Translations under genes and position numbers: made by a program
In this document: piece by piece, positions 24,074 to 33,254 of the stretch
How positions within the stretch are numbered: the stretch's first letter is position 1
Layout of the letters: every line of letters starts with the position of its first letter
The notes under the pieces: generated by a model
Database searches by the model: none
Told to the model about the DNA's origin: nothing
The model's input: the letters and a program-made list of their open reading frames with translations, nothing else
NCBI RefSeq assembly: GCF_000383915.1
Contig: NZ_KB912942.1
Span: 3,145,195-3,209,194 of the forward strand
Length of the DNA: 64,000 nt
Direction of reading: 5' to 3'
Source of the DNA: Amycolatopsis benzoatilytica AK 16/65
GTDB taxonomy: Bacteria > Actinomycetota > Actinomycetes > Mycobacteriales > Pseudonocardiaceae

Positions 24074-25534
24074 TCAGAACGGGTACTGCGGGAGGTCGCC
24101 GCGCACGGTGACCCACTGCGTTTCGGTGAACGCCTCGAGATTCGCCTGCGCGCCGCCGTGCCGGGAGCCGGTGCCGGAGGCGCCCACTCCGCCGAACGGG
24201 GCGAGCGCCTCGTCGTTGACCGTCTGGTCGTTGACGTGCACCAGCCCGGACGGGATCCGGTCCGCCACGGCGAGCCCCCGCGCGACGTCCCGGGTCAGAA
24301 TGCCCAGCGAGAGACCGTATTCGGTACCGCCGGCCAGGCGGACCGCTTCGTCCACAGTGGAGAACGGCACGACCGGCGCGACCGGGCCGAACACTTCCTG
24401 CGCGTAAGCCGGCGCGGTCAGCGGGACGCTGGTCAGGACCGTCGGCCGGTAGAACAGGTCCGCATAGGTCCCGCCAGCGGCTATTTTCGCGCCTGCCTCG
24501 GCGCTTCCGGTGACCAGCGCATGGACCTTGTCGCGTTGTCCCGCGTCGATCAGCGGGCCGAGGGCGACGTCGTCGCGAGCCGGGTCGCCGACGGTCAGCC
24601 CGGCCGCGTGCTCGGCGAGCGCGGCCGCGTAATCGTCGGCGATCTCGGCGGCGACCAGGTGCCTACCGGTGGCCATGCAGATCTGGCCGGAGTGGTTGAA
24701 CGAGCCGAACGCGCCGACTGACACCGCTTTCTCGACGTCGGCGTCGGCCAGCACGATCAGCGCCGAGTTGCCGCCGAGTTCGAGGTGGACGCGCTTCAAC
24801 CGCTCCCCCGCCGCCGCGGCGATGCGCCGGCCGGCAGCGGTCGAACCGGTGAACGCGATGACGCGCACCAGCGGGTCTTCCACCAGCGCCGCACCGACGT
24901 CCGCGCCGCCGGGCAGGACGTGGAACAGTCCTTCCGGCAGCCCGGCTTCCTCGAAGATCCGGGCCAGCAGCACGCCGCCGCACACCGCGGTGCGCGGATC
25001 CGGTTTGGCCAGCACCGCGTTGCCGAGCGCCAGCGCGGGGGCGATGGCACGGATCGAGAGGATGATCGGCGCGTTGAACGGCGAGATCACCCCGACCACG
25101 CCCGCCGGCACGCGGCGCGCCATCGACAACCGCGGCTGGCCGGACCGCAGCAGCTCACCGTAGGGATGCGCGGCGAGCGCAGCGGCTTCGTGGCATTCCT
25201 CGGCCCCGACCGCGCGGGTCTGGAACCGGGCGAACGCCCGGGTGGCACCGGATTCCCGGACGAGCCATTCGTCGATCTCGTCGCCGTGGTCCTCGAACAG
25301 CCGGGCCGCGCGGCGCAGGACGCGTGCCCGCTGGTCGTAAGGCTGTGCCGCCCATTCTCGCTGAGCGTCCCGCGCCATCGCGGCGGCCTTCGCGACATCG
25401 GCCGGAGTTGCCTCGCCGACCTGCGCCAGCGTGGCTCCGGTGGCCGGTTCGACCGCGTCGTACGTGCCGCCGGAGCCCGGGACCCAGCCGCCGGAGCAGA
25501 TCCGGCCCTGCCAGTGCGCATCGAGCAGCGTCAC
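24074..25534 (-). CDS. aldehyde dehydrogenase, benzaldehyde dehydrogenase-like
   Basis: 486 residues of the NAD(P)-dependent ALDH fold: ISPFNAPIILSIRAIAPAL (cofactor side), FTGSTAAGRRI, catalytic Glu in HLELGGNSALIVL and catalytic Cys in NHSGQICMATGR. The GTG start (25534) overlaps the stop of the decarboxylase gene by four bases (GTGA), so the two are translationally coupled. With benzoylformate decarboxylase upstream, oxidation of benzaldehyde to benzoate is the expected reaction, as in the mandelate pathway (MdlD role). Confidence 0.9.
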   Translation of the reverse strand: MTLLDAHWQGRICSGGWVPGSGGTYDAVEPATGATLAQVGEATPADVAKAAAMARDAQREWAAQPYDQRARVLRRAARLFEDHGDEIDEWLVRESGATRAFARFQTRAVGAEECHEAAALAAHPYGELLRSGQPRLSMARRVPAGVVGVISPFNAPIILSIRAIAPALALGNAVLAKPDPRTAVCGGVLLARIFEEAGLPEGLFHVLPGGADVGAALVEDPLVRVIAFTGSTAAGRRIAAAAGERLKRVHLELGGNSALIVLADADVEKAVSVGAFGSFNHSGQICMATGRHLVAAEIADDYAAALAEHAAGLTVGDPARDDVALGPLIDAGQRDKVHALVTGSAEAGAKIAAGGTYADLFYRPTVLTSVPLTAPAYAQEVFGPVAPVVPFSTVDEAVRLAGGTEYGLSLGILTRDVARGLAVADRIPSGLVHVNDQTVNDEALAPFGGVGASGTGSRHGGAQANLEAFTETQWVTVRGDLPQYPF

Positions 25535-27147
25535 GGCGTCACCGCCACTTCCAGCAGCAGCGGCTCGGTCCGGTCGACCAGTGTCGGCAGCACCTCGGCG
25601 AGAACCGATTCCAGCTCGTCGTACGTCTCGACGCGGCGCGCCGGGCAGCCCAGCGACCTCGCCAAGCCGCTCACGCTGATCTCCGCGAACGACGGCCACG
25701 GCGGCGCACCCGCGGCGGAGGTGCGTTCGCCGTGCCGGGCAGCGAGTTTGTCCATGATCGCGTAGCCGCCGTTGGCCAGCACGATCACCAGCACACCGAC
25801 GCGGTAGTGCGCGGCGGTCCACAGCGACTGGATGGAGTACAGCGAGGAACCGTCCCCGATCACCGCCACGACCGGCCGGTTCCGCCCGCCCATCCGCAGC
25901 CCGATCGCCGCCGGGACGCCGAAGCCCAGGCCGCCCATCGCCGCGCTCACGAAGCCCATCGGCTCGCGCGCCGGGACGAGCGCGTGCAGCAGCGGACGGC
26001 TCGACGGCGATTCCTCGACCAGCACGGTGTTCTTCGGCAATTCGCGCGCCAGCAGGGCGAACACGTGCTCCGGCCGGAGCTGCTCGCCGTCGTCCGGCGC
26101 GCCGGGCAGGTCGACGGTCCGGCCGATCTTCCCGGTTCCCGCCTCGCGCTTCGAGACCAGCTCGGCCAGCGGCCCGCAGACCGCGGACGGATGCGCCAGC
26201 ACCGCCAGGTCGGCCGGACTTCGGTTGGCCTCGTCGGGATCCTGCGTGACGACCGCGATGCGGGTGCCCGGTTCGGTGAGCGGACCGGGTTCGCGCGGGT
26301 ACTGCCGGAATACCGGCGCGCCCACCGACAGGACGGCGTCGTGGCCGGACAACGCCTTTCGCAGCTCCTCCCGGCCCGCCGGCAGATGCCCGGCGAACTG
26401 CGGGTGGTCCTGCGGGAACCCGGCTCGTGCGCCGAAAGCTTCCTGCCACACCGGACAGGCCAGCTTCTCGGCGAGCGCGGTCAGCCCGCGCCAGGACTCC
26501 GCATCGTCGGCACCGGCCCCGGCCACCAGGACCGGGTTGCTTGCCTCGGCCAGGAATTCCGTCAGCTCGGCCAGCACGGCGGGCTCGGCGGCCGTCGCCT
26601 TCGCGACCCGCGCCGGGGCAGCCAGCGGCTCGTCCAGATCGGCCGGCGCGGACCAGTCGTCCATCGGCACGATCACCAGCGCCGGGCCGCGATGCTCGCG
26701 CGCCTCGTGCCACGCGCGGGCCAGTGCGCCCGGAACGTCCTGCGGCCGCGGCGGTTCGGCGACCCACACCGGTGCCGGCCGGGCCAGATCGTCCAGCCGG
26801 TTGCCGGTCAGGAACGGCTCCAGCGCGAGGTGGCGGCGGTCCTGTTGCCCGACCAGCACGACCAGCGGCGCCCGGTTCACGCGTGCGGTGGCGAGCGCGC
26901 CGACCGCGTTGCCGAGCCCGGCAGTGGTGTGCAGGACGGCAACCGCCGGCCGGTCGTGCGCCAGCGCCCAGCCGGTCGCCATGCCGACCACCGAGCCCTC
27001 GTGCAGCGCCAGCACGAATTCGAGGTCCCCGGGCAGGTCGGTGAGCAGCGCGATCTCGGTGGACCCGGGATTGGCGAACACCGTCGTCGCGCCGAACCGG
27101 CGCAGCACGTCGAACGCGGCGTCGCGGACGGTCGTGGTGGAACTCAA
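25531..27147 (-). CDS. mdlC: thiamine-diphosphate enzyme, benzoylformate decarboxylase-like
   Basis: 538 residues with the three ThDP-enzyme domains. FANPGSTE (Ser29) and HEGSVVGMATGWA (Glu50, which activates ThDP) are at the N-terminus, and GDGSSLYSIQSLWTAA with NGGYAI forms the ThDP/Mg2+ binding motif. LHTTAGLGNAVGAL resembles the His70 segment of benzoylformate decarboxylase. Expected reaction: benzoylformate to benzaldehyde and CO2. Related phenylpyruvate-type or benzaldehyde lyase-like activity cannot be excluded. First gene of the operon running to 22800. Confidence 0.87.
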   Translation of the reverse strand: MSSTTTVRDAAFDVLRRFGATTVFANPGSTEIALLTDLPGDLEFVLALHEGSVVGMATGWALAHDRPAVAVLHTTAGLGNAVGALATARVNRAPLVVLVGQQDRRHLALEPFLTGNRLDDLARPAPVWVAEPPRPQDVPGALARAWHEAREHRGPALVIVPMDDWSAPADLDEPLAAPARVAKATAAEPAVLAELTEFLAEASNPVLVAGAGADDAESWRGLTALAEKLACPVWQEAFGARAGFPQDHPQFAGHLPAGREELRKALSGHDAVLSVGAPVFRQYPREPGPLTEPGTRIAVVTQDPDEANRSPADLAVLAHPSAVCGPLAELVSKREAGTGKIGRTVDLPGAPDDGEQLRPEHVFALLARELPKNTVLVEESPSSRPLLHALVPAREPMGFVSAAMGGLGFGVPAAIGLRMGGRNRPVVAVIGDGSSLYSIQSLWTAAHYRVGVLVIVLANGGYAIMDKLAARHGERTSAAGAPPWPSFAEISVSGLARSLGCPARRVETYDELESVLAEVLPTLVDRTEPLLLEVAVTP

Positions 27148-27231
27148 GGACTCTCCTCCGGCAGGCGGCAGCGGCTCGGCCTGGAGTGTCGCCGGTGCGC
27201 AGCGGCGCCGCCCAGCCCTACTTTCACTCAG

Positions 27232-27248
27232 CGGAAAAAGGAGTTCCG
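27232..27248. promoter_or_regulatory. CGGAA-N7-TTCCG repeat upstream of the decarboxylase operon
   Basis: A 5-7-5 inverted repeat in an A-rich patch, 84 bases upstream of the decarboxylase ATG (27147). It may be the operator or activator site for the operon. It does not resemble the palindrome near the iclR start. Confidence 0.35.
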
Positions 27249-27331
27249 GGCCGCATCCGGCAGGCCGCGCCTCGCGCTGAGCGACCCGGCTCGTCCGACC
27301 GGATCAGCCGCCGGCGAACGCGCCCGCAGCG

Positions 27332-28138
27332 TCAGGCCTGCAATGCCCGCGTCACGCCGAGAGCCGCCATCCGCACCACCGGCACCAGCCGCGACAGGTT
27401 CGGCGTCTCGCTCGGCACCACCACCGAAATCGCCGCCACGACCTGCTCCCCCGGCCCGCGCACCGGCGCCGCGACCGAGGCCGCCCCGTCGGTCATCTCG
27501 TCGCGCGAGATGCAGAATCCCTGCAGCCGGATCTCCGCCAGCACCTGCCGCAGCCGGGCCGGGTCGGTGATCGTGCCGCTGGCCCTTCGCTCCAGACCGG
27601 CGGCGAGCACCCCCTCCAGCCGATCCGGCGGCGCGTGCGCCAGCAGCACCTTGCCCGGCCCGGCCGCGTGCAGCGGCAGCCGCAGGCCGACCCGCGACGT
27701 CACCACGACGTCCGGGTGCGCCTCGAGCTTTTCCAGGTACAGCGCGCGATCCCCGTCGAGCACCACCAGATGCACGACCTCGTGCGTCACCTGCAGAAGG
27801 TCCTGCAGGAACGGCAGGGCGACGTCGCGCAGCTCCCGCCCGCCCGGCGCCTGCGCGCCGAGCTGCCACAGCCGCAGCCCGATCCGGTACCGGCCGCGCC
27901 CGGTGCGTTCGAGCGCTCCCCAGCCGGTCAGCTCGGCCAGCAGCCGGTGCACGGTGGCCGGCGCGAGCCCGGTGGCGCGGGTGATCTCGCCGTGGGTCTG
28001 TTCGGGGCGGCCGGGCCGGAAGGAATCCAGCACTGCGAACGCGCGGCTGAGAACCGTGCGCCCGGGCTCGGCGGCGTTGCCGGCGATCGCGTGCCTCCGA
28101 GGCTGCGGTGGAACGGGACGGGGACTGGCCGCCATCAT
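27332..28138 (-). CDS. IclR-family transcriptional regulator
   Basis: 268 residues. The winged HTH is at about 28-85 (VLSRAFAVLDSFRPG, ITRATGLAPATVHRLLAELTGWG) and the GAF-like effector domain at 100-265, with LPLHAAGPGKVLLA and CISRDEMTDGAASVAAPV, both IclR signatures. It precedes the benzoylformate operon on the same strand with a 184-bp gap, so it is probably the regulator of that operon. ATG 28138 (first of two adjacent Met codons) is used; a palindrome upstream (28179-28193) suggests autoregulation. Confidence 0.9.
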   Translation of the reverse strand: MMAASPRPVPPQPRRHAIAGNAAEPGRTVLSRAFAVLDSFRPGRPEQTHGEITRATGLAPATVHRLLAELTGWGALERTGRGRYRIGLRLWQLGAQAPGGRELRDVALPFLQDLLQVTHEVVHLVVLDGDRALYLEKLEAHPDVVVTSRVGLRLPLHAAGPGKVLLAHAPPDRLEGVLAAGLERRASGTITDPARLRQVLAEIRLQGFCISRDEMTDGAASVAAPVRGPGEQVVAAISVVVPSETPNLSRLVPVVRMAALGVTRALQA

Positions 28139-28178
28139 CCGCCAGTCGCGCGGACACGGCAACCCGCCGTCCACCGTC

Positions 28179-28193
28179 TGTCCATACTGGACA
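28179..28193. promoter_or_regulatory. TGTCCA-TAC-TGGACA palindrome, probable IclR operator
   Basis: A perfect 6-3-6 inverted repeat 41 bases upstream of the iclR start and 37 bases beyond the GH2 gene end. The 15-bp size is normal for IclR sites. Confidence 0.55.
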
Positions 28194-28229
28194 CTCGGAC
28201 TGCCCGATCGGCCACTCGCCGGGTCGCGG

Positions 28230-30965
28230 TCACCTGCCGAACGTGTTCGCCGCCGGGTCCGTCGCCAGCGCCTCCTGATTGAACGTCACCGCCAGCCCGT
28301 GCCCGGTCAACCGCGATGCTCGCTGATCGACCTTCCAGCCGTCCACCCGCACCCCGACGTTCGGCCGCGCGTCCGCCAGCCGAGCCCGGACGGTCACCGC
28401 CTCCCCGGCGACCAGGTTCAGGTAGTTGTCGCTGAACGTCGCGGGCAAGATCCGCTCCCCGGTGCGCGTGTCGTACACCTGCAGGTGCAGCATCAACGCG
28501 ACCGGCTGGCCGATGTTCTTCACGTCCACAGTCACGTCCTGCCCCCGGATGCCGGCCACCGCCGACACCGCGGCCGCCGGCGCGGCGTCCAGTCCCGCGA
28601 ATCCCGAAGGGCGAGCCGGGTTCTCGGCCCAGTAGAAGTTCCGGACCAGTTCCGTGCCGCGCGGATCGGTCAAGCTCAAGCGGACGAAAGCGACCTCCGA
28701 CGGCGCCTTCCGCAGCTGCGCCGCGATCGAACCGAGCACCGTGTGATCGGACGCCGCCGCGCGCACCGGGAACGACGCGCGAGAGAAAGCCGTGCCGTTC
28801 AGGTCGAAGAGCGTCACCGCGGCGGTGCCCTGCACCACATCGCGGGTGTGGTTCGCGAGCACGACGTCGAAGGTCTGGCTGTTGAAGATCACGTTCACCC
28901 GCCGGCACGCGTGCTGGACGGCGTAGAACGACGAGTGCGCCTCCAGGTCGTGGCTGTACATCTGCCACACGAAGCTCGGCTGCGCGGGATTGGTCATCCA
29001 CATGATGACGCCAGTGCGCGGATACCGGACGCCGCTGCGCATGTTCGCCGCAGACGCCTCGTAGATCGCCTTGATGCACTCGTAGTTCATCAGCTGCGAT
29101 TTGCGGGCGAAGTCCGGCAGGTTCGCCAACTCGCCGTAGCGTTTCGCGGTGAGCGCGAGATAGCCCGCGCCGCCGCCGTTCCCGCCGTTGCCGTTCACGT
29201 CGCGGTCGGCCCAGAAGTCGTCCGGGTGCTCCCACGACGACTCGGGCAGCATCTTCCGGATGAACTCCAGCGTCGGGATCGAATACGACCCGACCTCGTT
29301 GTGGAACGGCGGCCACTGCGTGCCGTCGCTGAGCGAGAAGTGCTTGCTCGGCTCGACCCAGTGGTACGGCCCGCCGGAGCGGTAGCCGTCGATCGGGTTC
29401 TTCCCGGTGTCGCCCGCCGAACTGGTCAACGCGGCCCGCTGCGGGTCGAGTTCGGCGACCAGCGCGTCCAGCCCGTCGATCAACGGCTGCGGCGGCGGGC
29501 CTTCGTTGCCGCCGCACCACAACAGGACCGACGGGTGGTTGCGGAAGCGCAGGATGCAGTCGCGGATGTTGGCCAGGTCGCGTTCGGTGTTCTCCGGCGG
29601 CGGGCCTTCGGTCGAGCAGAAGAAGTCCTGCCAGACCAGGATTCCGTACTCGTCGCACGCGGCGAAGAAGTCTTCGGTGCTGCTCTGCCCGTTCCAGTTC
29701 CGGATGAGGTTGAGGTTGGCCTCGCGATGCAGCCGCACCTGCGCGCGCAGCCGCTCCCGAGGGATGCGTTTGAGCGCCTCGTCCAGGCCCCAGTTGCCGC
29801 CCATGACGAGGATCGGCTGGTTGTTGACAGTGATCGCCAGACAGTTGGTCTCCGCACCGGACGGGGACCGCATCGGCGTGGTGTACTCGATCCGCCGGAT
29901 CCCGATCCGGAGCGTGCGCTCGTCGTGCAGCTGCCCGCCGGACTCGGCGCCGACCGTCAGCCGGTAGCGATACGGTTCGCCGTAACCGTTGGGCCACCAC
30001 AACTTCGGCTGGTTCACCCGCAGGCGGACCTTCGCCGACGACGCGCCGGGCGGGGCGGCGACCGCCTGCGCGAACTCCTGCCCGTCCAGGGATCCCTTCA
30101 GCAGCACGGACTTCCCGGCGGAGCTGTCCAGCGCGACGTCGATCTCGACGTCCGCGGTCTGCAGATCCGCCGACAGCGTCGAAGTGACCTGCACGTCCGC
30201 GATCCGGACCGGGCCGGTCGTCGACCAGGCGACCGGCTGCCAGATGCCGAGGTCGCGGTCCGGGATGGTGGGCAGCCAGTCCCAGCCCGCGGTGCAGAAG
30301 AAGGTCGGGCCGTTCTTGAGCGTCACGCCGGTCTTCCCGCCGTTGCGGCCGCCACGGGTGACGCCGCTGGCGTAGCTCGGCAGCGCGGGCGGATCGGTGT
30401 AGTCCAGTTTGCCGACGAGCACCGCGAGATGCGCGACCCTGTCGGCCTTCGCGACGATGTCGGTGACCTCGAAGATGCCGCGCTGGAACGCGCCCTCGAC
30501 GGTGCCCACCCGTACCCCGTTGAGCCAGACGGTGCCGAGGTAGTTGATGCCGTCGAACCGCAGCCAGAACCGCTGCCCCGGGAGGAGCCGCGGCACCGGG
30601 AAGCTCGTGCGGTACCAGTAGCCGGTGTCCTTGAGCGTGTCCGGAACCGTGTCGGTGACGATGTGGCCGTACAACGGATCCGGGTACTCGCCGTTGACGA
30701 TCATGCTGGTGAGCGGCGTGCCTGGGACCACCGCGGGTTTCATCCCGGCGACCTGCCCGGCGCTCGACATCGTCGCGCCCGGCGCCGTCGCCGCGTCCGC
30801 CGGCGCGAACGTCCAGCCGGTGGTGATCTCCTTGCCGCCGCTGTGAAACGGCCGTCCGGCCGGGTCCGCCGCGGCGATGCCGGACAGCCCGGACGCGCCG
30901 AGCACACCACCACCGGCCGCCGCGACGGCGCCGGAAAGGAACCGCCTGCGATTCACCTGGGTCAC
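28230..30965 (-). CDS. Tat-exported GH2 enzyme, exo-beta-D-glucosaminidase (CsxA)-like
   Basis: 911 residues, GTG start. A twin-arginine signal (NRRRFLSGAVAAAGGGVLG) directs folded export. GH2 domains follow: sugar-binding sandwich (about 60-230, with GYWYRTSFPVPRLLPGQRFWLRFDGINYLGTVWLNG), immunoglobulin-like domain (250-340), catalytic barrel (345-650) with LWCGGNEGP (general acid/base Glu) and FHNEVGSYS (nucleophile Glu), and C-terminal beta domains. NWGLDEALKR and the overall plan resemble CsxA of Amycolatopsis orientalis, which removes glucosamine from chitosan ends. A LacI-type operator lies just upstream. Confidence 0.87.
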   Translation of the reverse strand: MTQVNRRRFLSGAVAAAGGGVLGASGLSGIAAADPAGRPFHSGGKEITTGWTFAPADAATAPGATMSSAGQVAGMKPAVVPGTPLTSMIVNGEYPDPLYGHIVTDTVPDTLKDTGYWYRTSFPVPRLLPGQRFWLRFDGINYLGTVWLNGVRVGTVEGAFQRGIFEVTDIVAKADRVAHLAVLVGKLDYTDPPALPSYASGVTRGGRNGGKTGVTLKNGPTFFCTAGWDWLPTIPDRDLGIWQPVAWSTTGPVRIADVQVTSTLSADLQTADVEIDVALDSSAGKSVLLKGSLDGQEFAQAVAAPPGASSAKVRLRVNQPKLWWPNGYGEPYRYRLTVGAESGGQLHDERTLRIGIRRIEYTTPMRSPSGAETNCLAITVNNQPILVMGGNWGLDEALKRIPRERLRAQVRLHREANLNLIRNWNGQSSTEDFFAACDEYGILVWQDFFCSTEGPPPENTERDLANIRDCILRFRNHPSVLLWCGGNEGPPPQPLIDGLDALVAELDPQRAALTSSAGDTGKNPIDGYRSGGPYHWVEPSKHFSLSDGTQWPPFHNEVGSYSIPTLEFIRKMLPESSWEHPDDFWADRDVNGNGGNGGGAGYLALTAKRYGELANLPDFARKSQLMNYECIKAIYEASAANMRSGVRYPRTGVIMWMTNPAQPSFVWQMYSHDLEAHSSFYAVQHACRRVNVIFNSQTFDVVLANHTRDVVQGTAAVTLFDLNGTAFSRASFPVRAAASDHTVLGSIAAQLRKAPSEVAFVRLSLTDPRGTELVRNFYWAENPARPSGFAGLDAAPAAAVSAVAGIRGQDVTVDVKNIGQPVALMLHLQVYDTRTGERILPATFSDNYLNLVAGEAVTVRARLADARPNVGVRVDGWKVDQRASRLTGHGLAVTFNQEALATDPAANTFGR

Positions 30966-30978
30966 GTCGCTCCCGTTC

Positions 30979-30992
30979 TGACATCGTTGTCA
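30979..30992. promoter_or_regulatory. LacI-type operator upstream of the GH2 gene
   Basis: TGACATCGTTGTCA: 14 bp, palindromic except for two symmetrical centre-flanking bases, with the central CG typical of LacI-family sites (consensus-like TGACAACGTTGTCA). It ends 13 bases before the GTG start at 30965, where bound protein would block expression. No LacI gene is in the window, so the repressor is encoded elsewhere. Confidence 0.6.
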
Positions 30993-31097
30993 CACTGAGG
31001 TGAACCCCATTATTCGGTCGCACGGCGGTCCCATGTCAACCGGCATCGGGAGGATTTCGGGCGGTGGCAAGGATTTCTGTCCGGCGGACAGAACGGC

Positions 31098-32540
31098 TCA
31101 CACGGTGACGGTCTTGGCTTCGGTGTACTGCAGGAGACCCGCCATGCCGTACTCCCGGCCGATGCCGCTGGCCTTGAAACCGCCGAACGGGCCGTCGAAA
31201 CCGATCGGCGCGCCGTTGACGGTGACGGTGCCGGCGCGGATCCGCCGGGCGATCGCGAAGGCGCGCTCCTCGTCTCCCGACCAGACCCCGCCGGACAGGC
31301 CGTACTCGGAGTCGTTCGCGATCCGGACAGCGTCGTCCTCGTCGTCGTAGGCGAGGATCACGAGCACCGGACCGAAGATCTCCTCCTGCGCGATCCGCAT
31401 CGAGCTGTCGACGTCAGCGAACACTGTCGGCGTCACGTAGTTCCCGCCTTCCAGGCCGAGCGGGACCTCTGGCCCACCGGCGACCAGCCGCGCTCCTTCT
31501 GCGAGCCCGACGCGGATGTAGTCGAGCACGCGCTGCTGCTGGTCCCGGCGGACCATCGGCCCGATGAACGTCTTCTCGTCAGCCGGGTCCCCGACGCGCA
31601 GCGACTCGACCATCTCCTTCACCGCGGTCGCGACCTCCGCGTACCGGCTCCGCGGCGCGAGGATCCGGGTCTGGGCGATGCATGCCTCGCCGTTGTTCAG
31701 CAGCGACGAGAACTGCAGCCCGCGCACCGCTTTCCCGAGGTCCGCGTCCGGCAGCAGGATCGCCGCGGACTTGCCGCCCAGTTCGAGGCTGACCCGCTTG
31801 AGCTGTTCGCCCGCCAGCGAAGCGATCCGCCGCCCGGCCCGGGTGGAGCCGGTGAACGCGATCTTGTCCACCCCCGGATGAGTGACCAGGTATTCGCTGG
31901 TCTCGCGGTCGGCAGGCAGCACGCTGATCACGCCCTCCGGAAGACCGGACTCTTCCAGCAGTTGCGCGAGCAGGTTCATGCTCAGCGAATTCTCCGGGGA
32001 CACCTTGAGCAGCACCGTGTTGCCCGCCAGCAGCGCCGGGATCACCTTGGCCAGCGCGGCCGAAAACGGCGAGTTCCACGGGATGACCGCGGCCACCACG
32101 CCGATCGCCTCGTGTCGCACCACCGACCGGAACGGGGCGTCCGGATCGGACGGGTCCAGCGTCTTCTCCCAGCCCAGTTCTTCGGCCGCCTTGAGGTAAG
32201 CGTTCGCCTGCCGGGTCAGGCCCGGCTGCCCGGCGCGGGTGAACCAGAGCGCGGACCCGTTCTCGGCCGAGATCAGCGCGGCGATCTCGTCGGCCCGCTC
32301 CTCGCGCAACGCGGCGAGCCGGCGCAGGACGGCGATTCTTTCCGCGGGCGGGGTATTCGGCCAGTGCCCTTCGTCGAACGCTCGGCGAGCGAGGGCGACC
32401 GCACGATCGACGTCGGCCCGTTGCGCCTGCGCCGCACGGCCGAGCAGCGCTCCGTCGTGCGGGGATACCAGGTCCAGCAACGCCGGATCGCTCGGCTCGG
32501 TCCAGGTTCCGCCAATGAACAGCTGCTGATGGGTGACCAC
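31098..32540 (-). CDS. aldehyde dehydrogenase
   Basis: 480 residues with a complete ALDH fold: PWNSPFSAALAKVIPALLAGNTVLLK, FTGSTRAGRRI, catalytic Glu in SLELGGKSAAILL and catalytic Cys in NNGEACIAQTRIL. A GTG start at 32540 follows AGGAGG by seven bases. Divergent from a TetR regulator across a 110-bp gap containing a perfect 20-bp palindrome, so induction by its aldehyde substrate through TetR is likely. Substrate unknown; it is not closely similar to the ALDH at 24074. Confidence 0.9.
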   Translation of the reverse strand: MVTHQQLFIGGTWTEPSDPALLDLVSPHDGALLGRAAQAQRADVDRAVALARRAFDEGHWPNTPPAERIAVLRRLAALREERADEIAALISAENGSALWFTRAGQPGLTRQANAYLKAAEELGWEKTLDPSDPDAPFRSVVRHEAIGVVAAVIPWNSPFSAALAKVIPALLAGNTVLLKVSPENSLSMNLLAQLLEESGLPEGVISVLPADRETSEYLVTHPGVDKIAFTGSTRAGRRIASLAGEQLKRVSLELGGKSAAILLPDADLGKAVRGLQFSSLLNNGEACIAQTRILAPRSRYAEVATAVKEMVESLRVGDPADEKTFIGPMVRRDQQQRVLDYIRVGLAEGARLVAGGPEVPLGLEGGNYVTPTVFADVDSSMRIAQEEIFGPVLVILAYDDEDDAVRIANDSEYGLSGGVWSGDEERAFAIARRIRAGTVTVNGAPIGFDGPFGGFKASGIGREYGMAGLLQYTEAKTVTV

Positions 32541-32589
32541 AGGTCCTCCTAGGACGCTCTCGTATCTGTCTCACCAATGTAGCACTTAA

Positions 32590-32609
32590 ATGCCACAGCA
32601 CTGTGGCAT
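32590..32609. promoter_or_regulatory. ATGCCACAG-CA-CTGTGGCAT operator
   Basis: A perfect 9-bp inverted repeat with a two-base centre, midway between the divergent aldehyde dehydrogenase (32540) and TetR (32651) starts. Size and place are those of a TetR operator controlling both genes. Confidence 0.72.
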
Positions 32610-32650
32610 CTATTGTCTGGAGAGTCACACCGTGCGGTAAGTTCGAAGCC

Positions 32651-33193
32651 ATGAGAGCCGACGCCGCGCGCAACCTGGAACTCGTGCTGGCCACCGGCGC
32701 CCGGATGCTCGCCGCGGACCCGGCCGCGAGCATCACCGCGATCGCGGCCGAAGCCGGCGTCGACCGGCGGACCGTCTATCGCCGGTTCGCTTCCCGCGAC
32801 GAACTGCTCGCCGCCGTCTACCAAGCACGCCTCGACGCCATCGAGGCAGCGATCGGGGCCGCCCGGCTGACCGAGGCGCCGGTCGCCGTGGCGCTGCACC
32901 GGTACGTCGAGGGCATCATCGAGGTGAACCGCACCTGGCCAGTCGACCTGGCTCGGATGCGCACCGTCCCGGCAGCGCGCGAACGCCGGGAACACGCGGT
33001 GCGGACGGTCGACGCGTTCTTGCGCCGGGCCGCGGACGAGGGCCTGCTGAAACCGGGAATGCCGGACGGCTGGGCGGGAGTCGTGCTGGGCAATCTCTTG
33101 CACCTCGCCGCGCGGGAGCTGCCCGCGCTCAGCACTGCCCAGGCGGCCGACGTCCTGGTGAACACTTTCCTTTCCGGCTTCGGCGCGGGGTGA
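32651..33193 (+). CDS. TetR-family regulator, divergent from aldehyde dehydrogenase
   Basis: 180 residues. DNA-binding domain at about 5-52 (ILVLATGARMLAADPAASITAIAAEAGVDRRTVYRRFASRDELL in outline) and a helical effector domain after it. ATG 32651 is chosen because the upstream in-frame region would run through the operator. Short for a TetR protein but complete. The palindrome at 32590-32609 is its likely site. Confidence 0.86.
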   Translation: MRADAARNLELVLATGARMLAADPAASITAIAAEAGVDRRTVYRRFASRDELLAAVYQARLDAIEAAIGAARLTEAPVAVALHRYVEGIIEVNRTWPVDLARMRTVPAARERREHAVRTVDAFLRRAADEGLLKPGMPDGWAGVVLGNLLHLAARELPALSTAQAADVLVNTFLSGFGAG

Positions 33194-33254
33194 GGAACTC
33201 CGGCAAAGCCGCGTCGGCGCATTCCCGGCCCGCCTGCGCAGCCGCCGAAACGGC

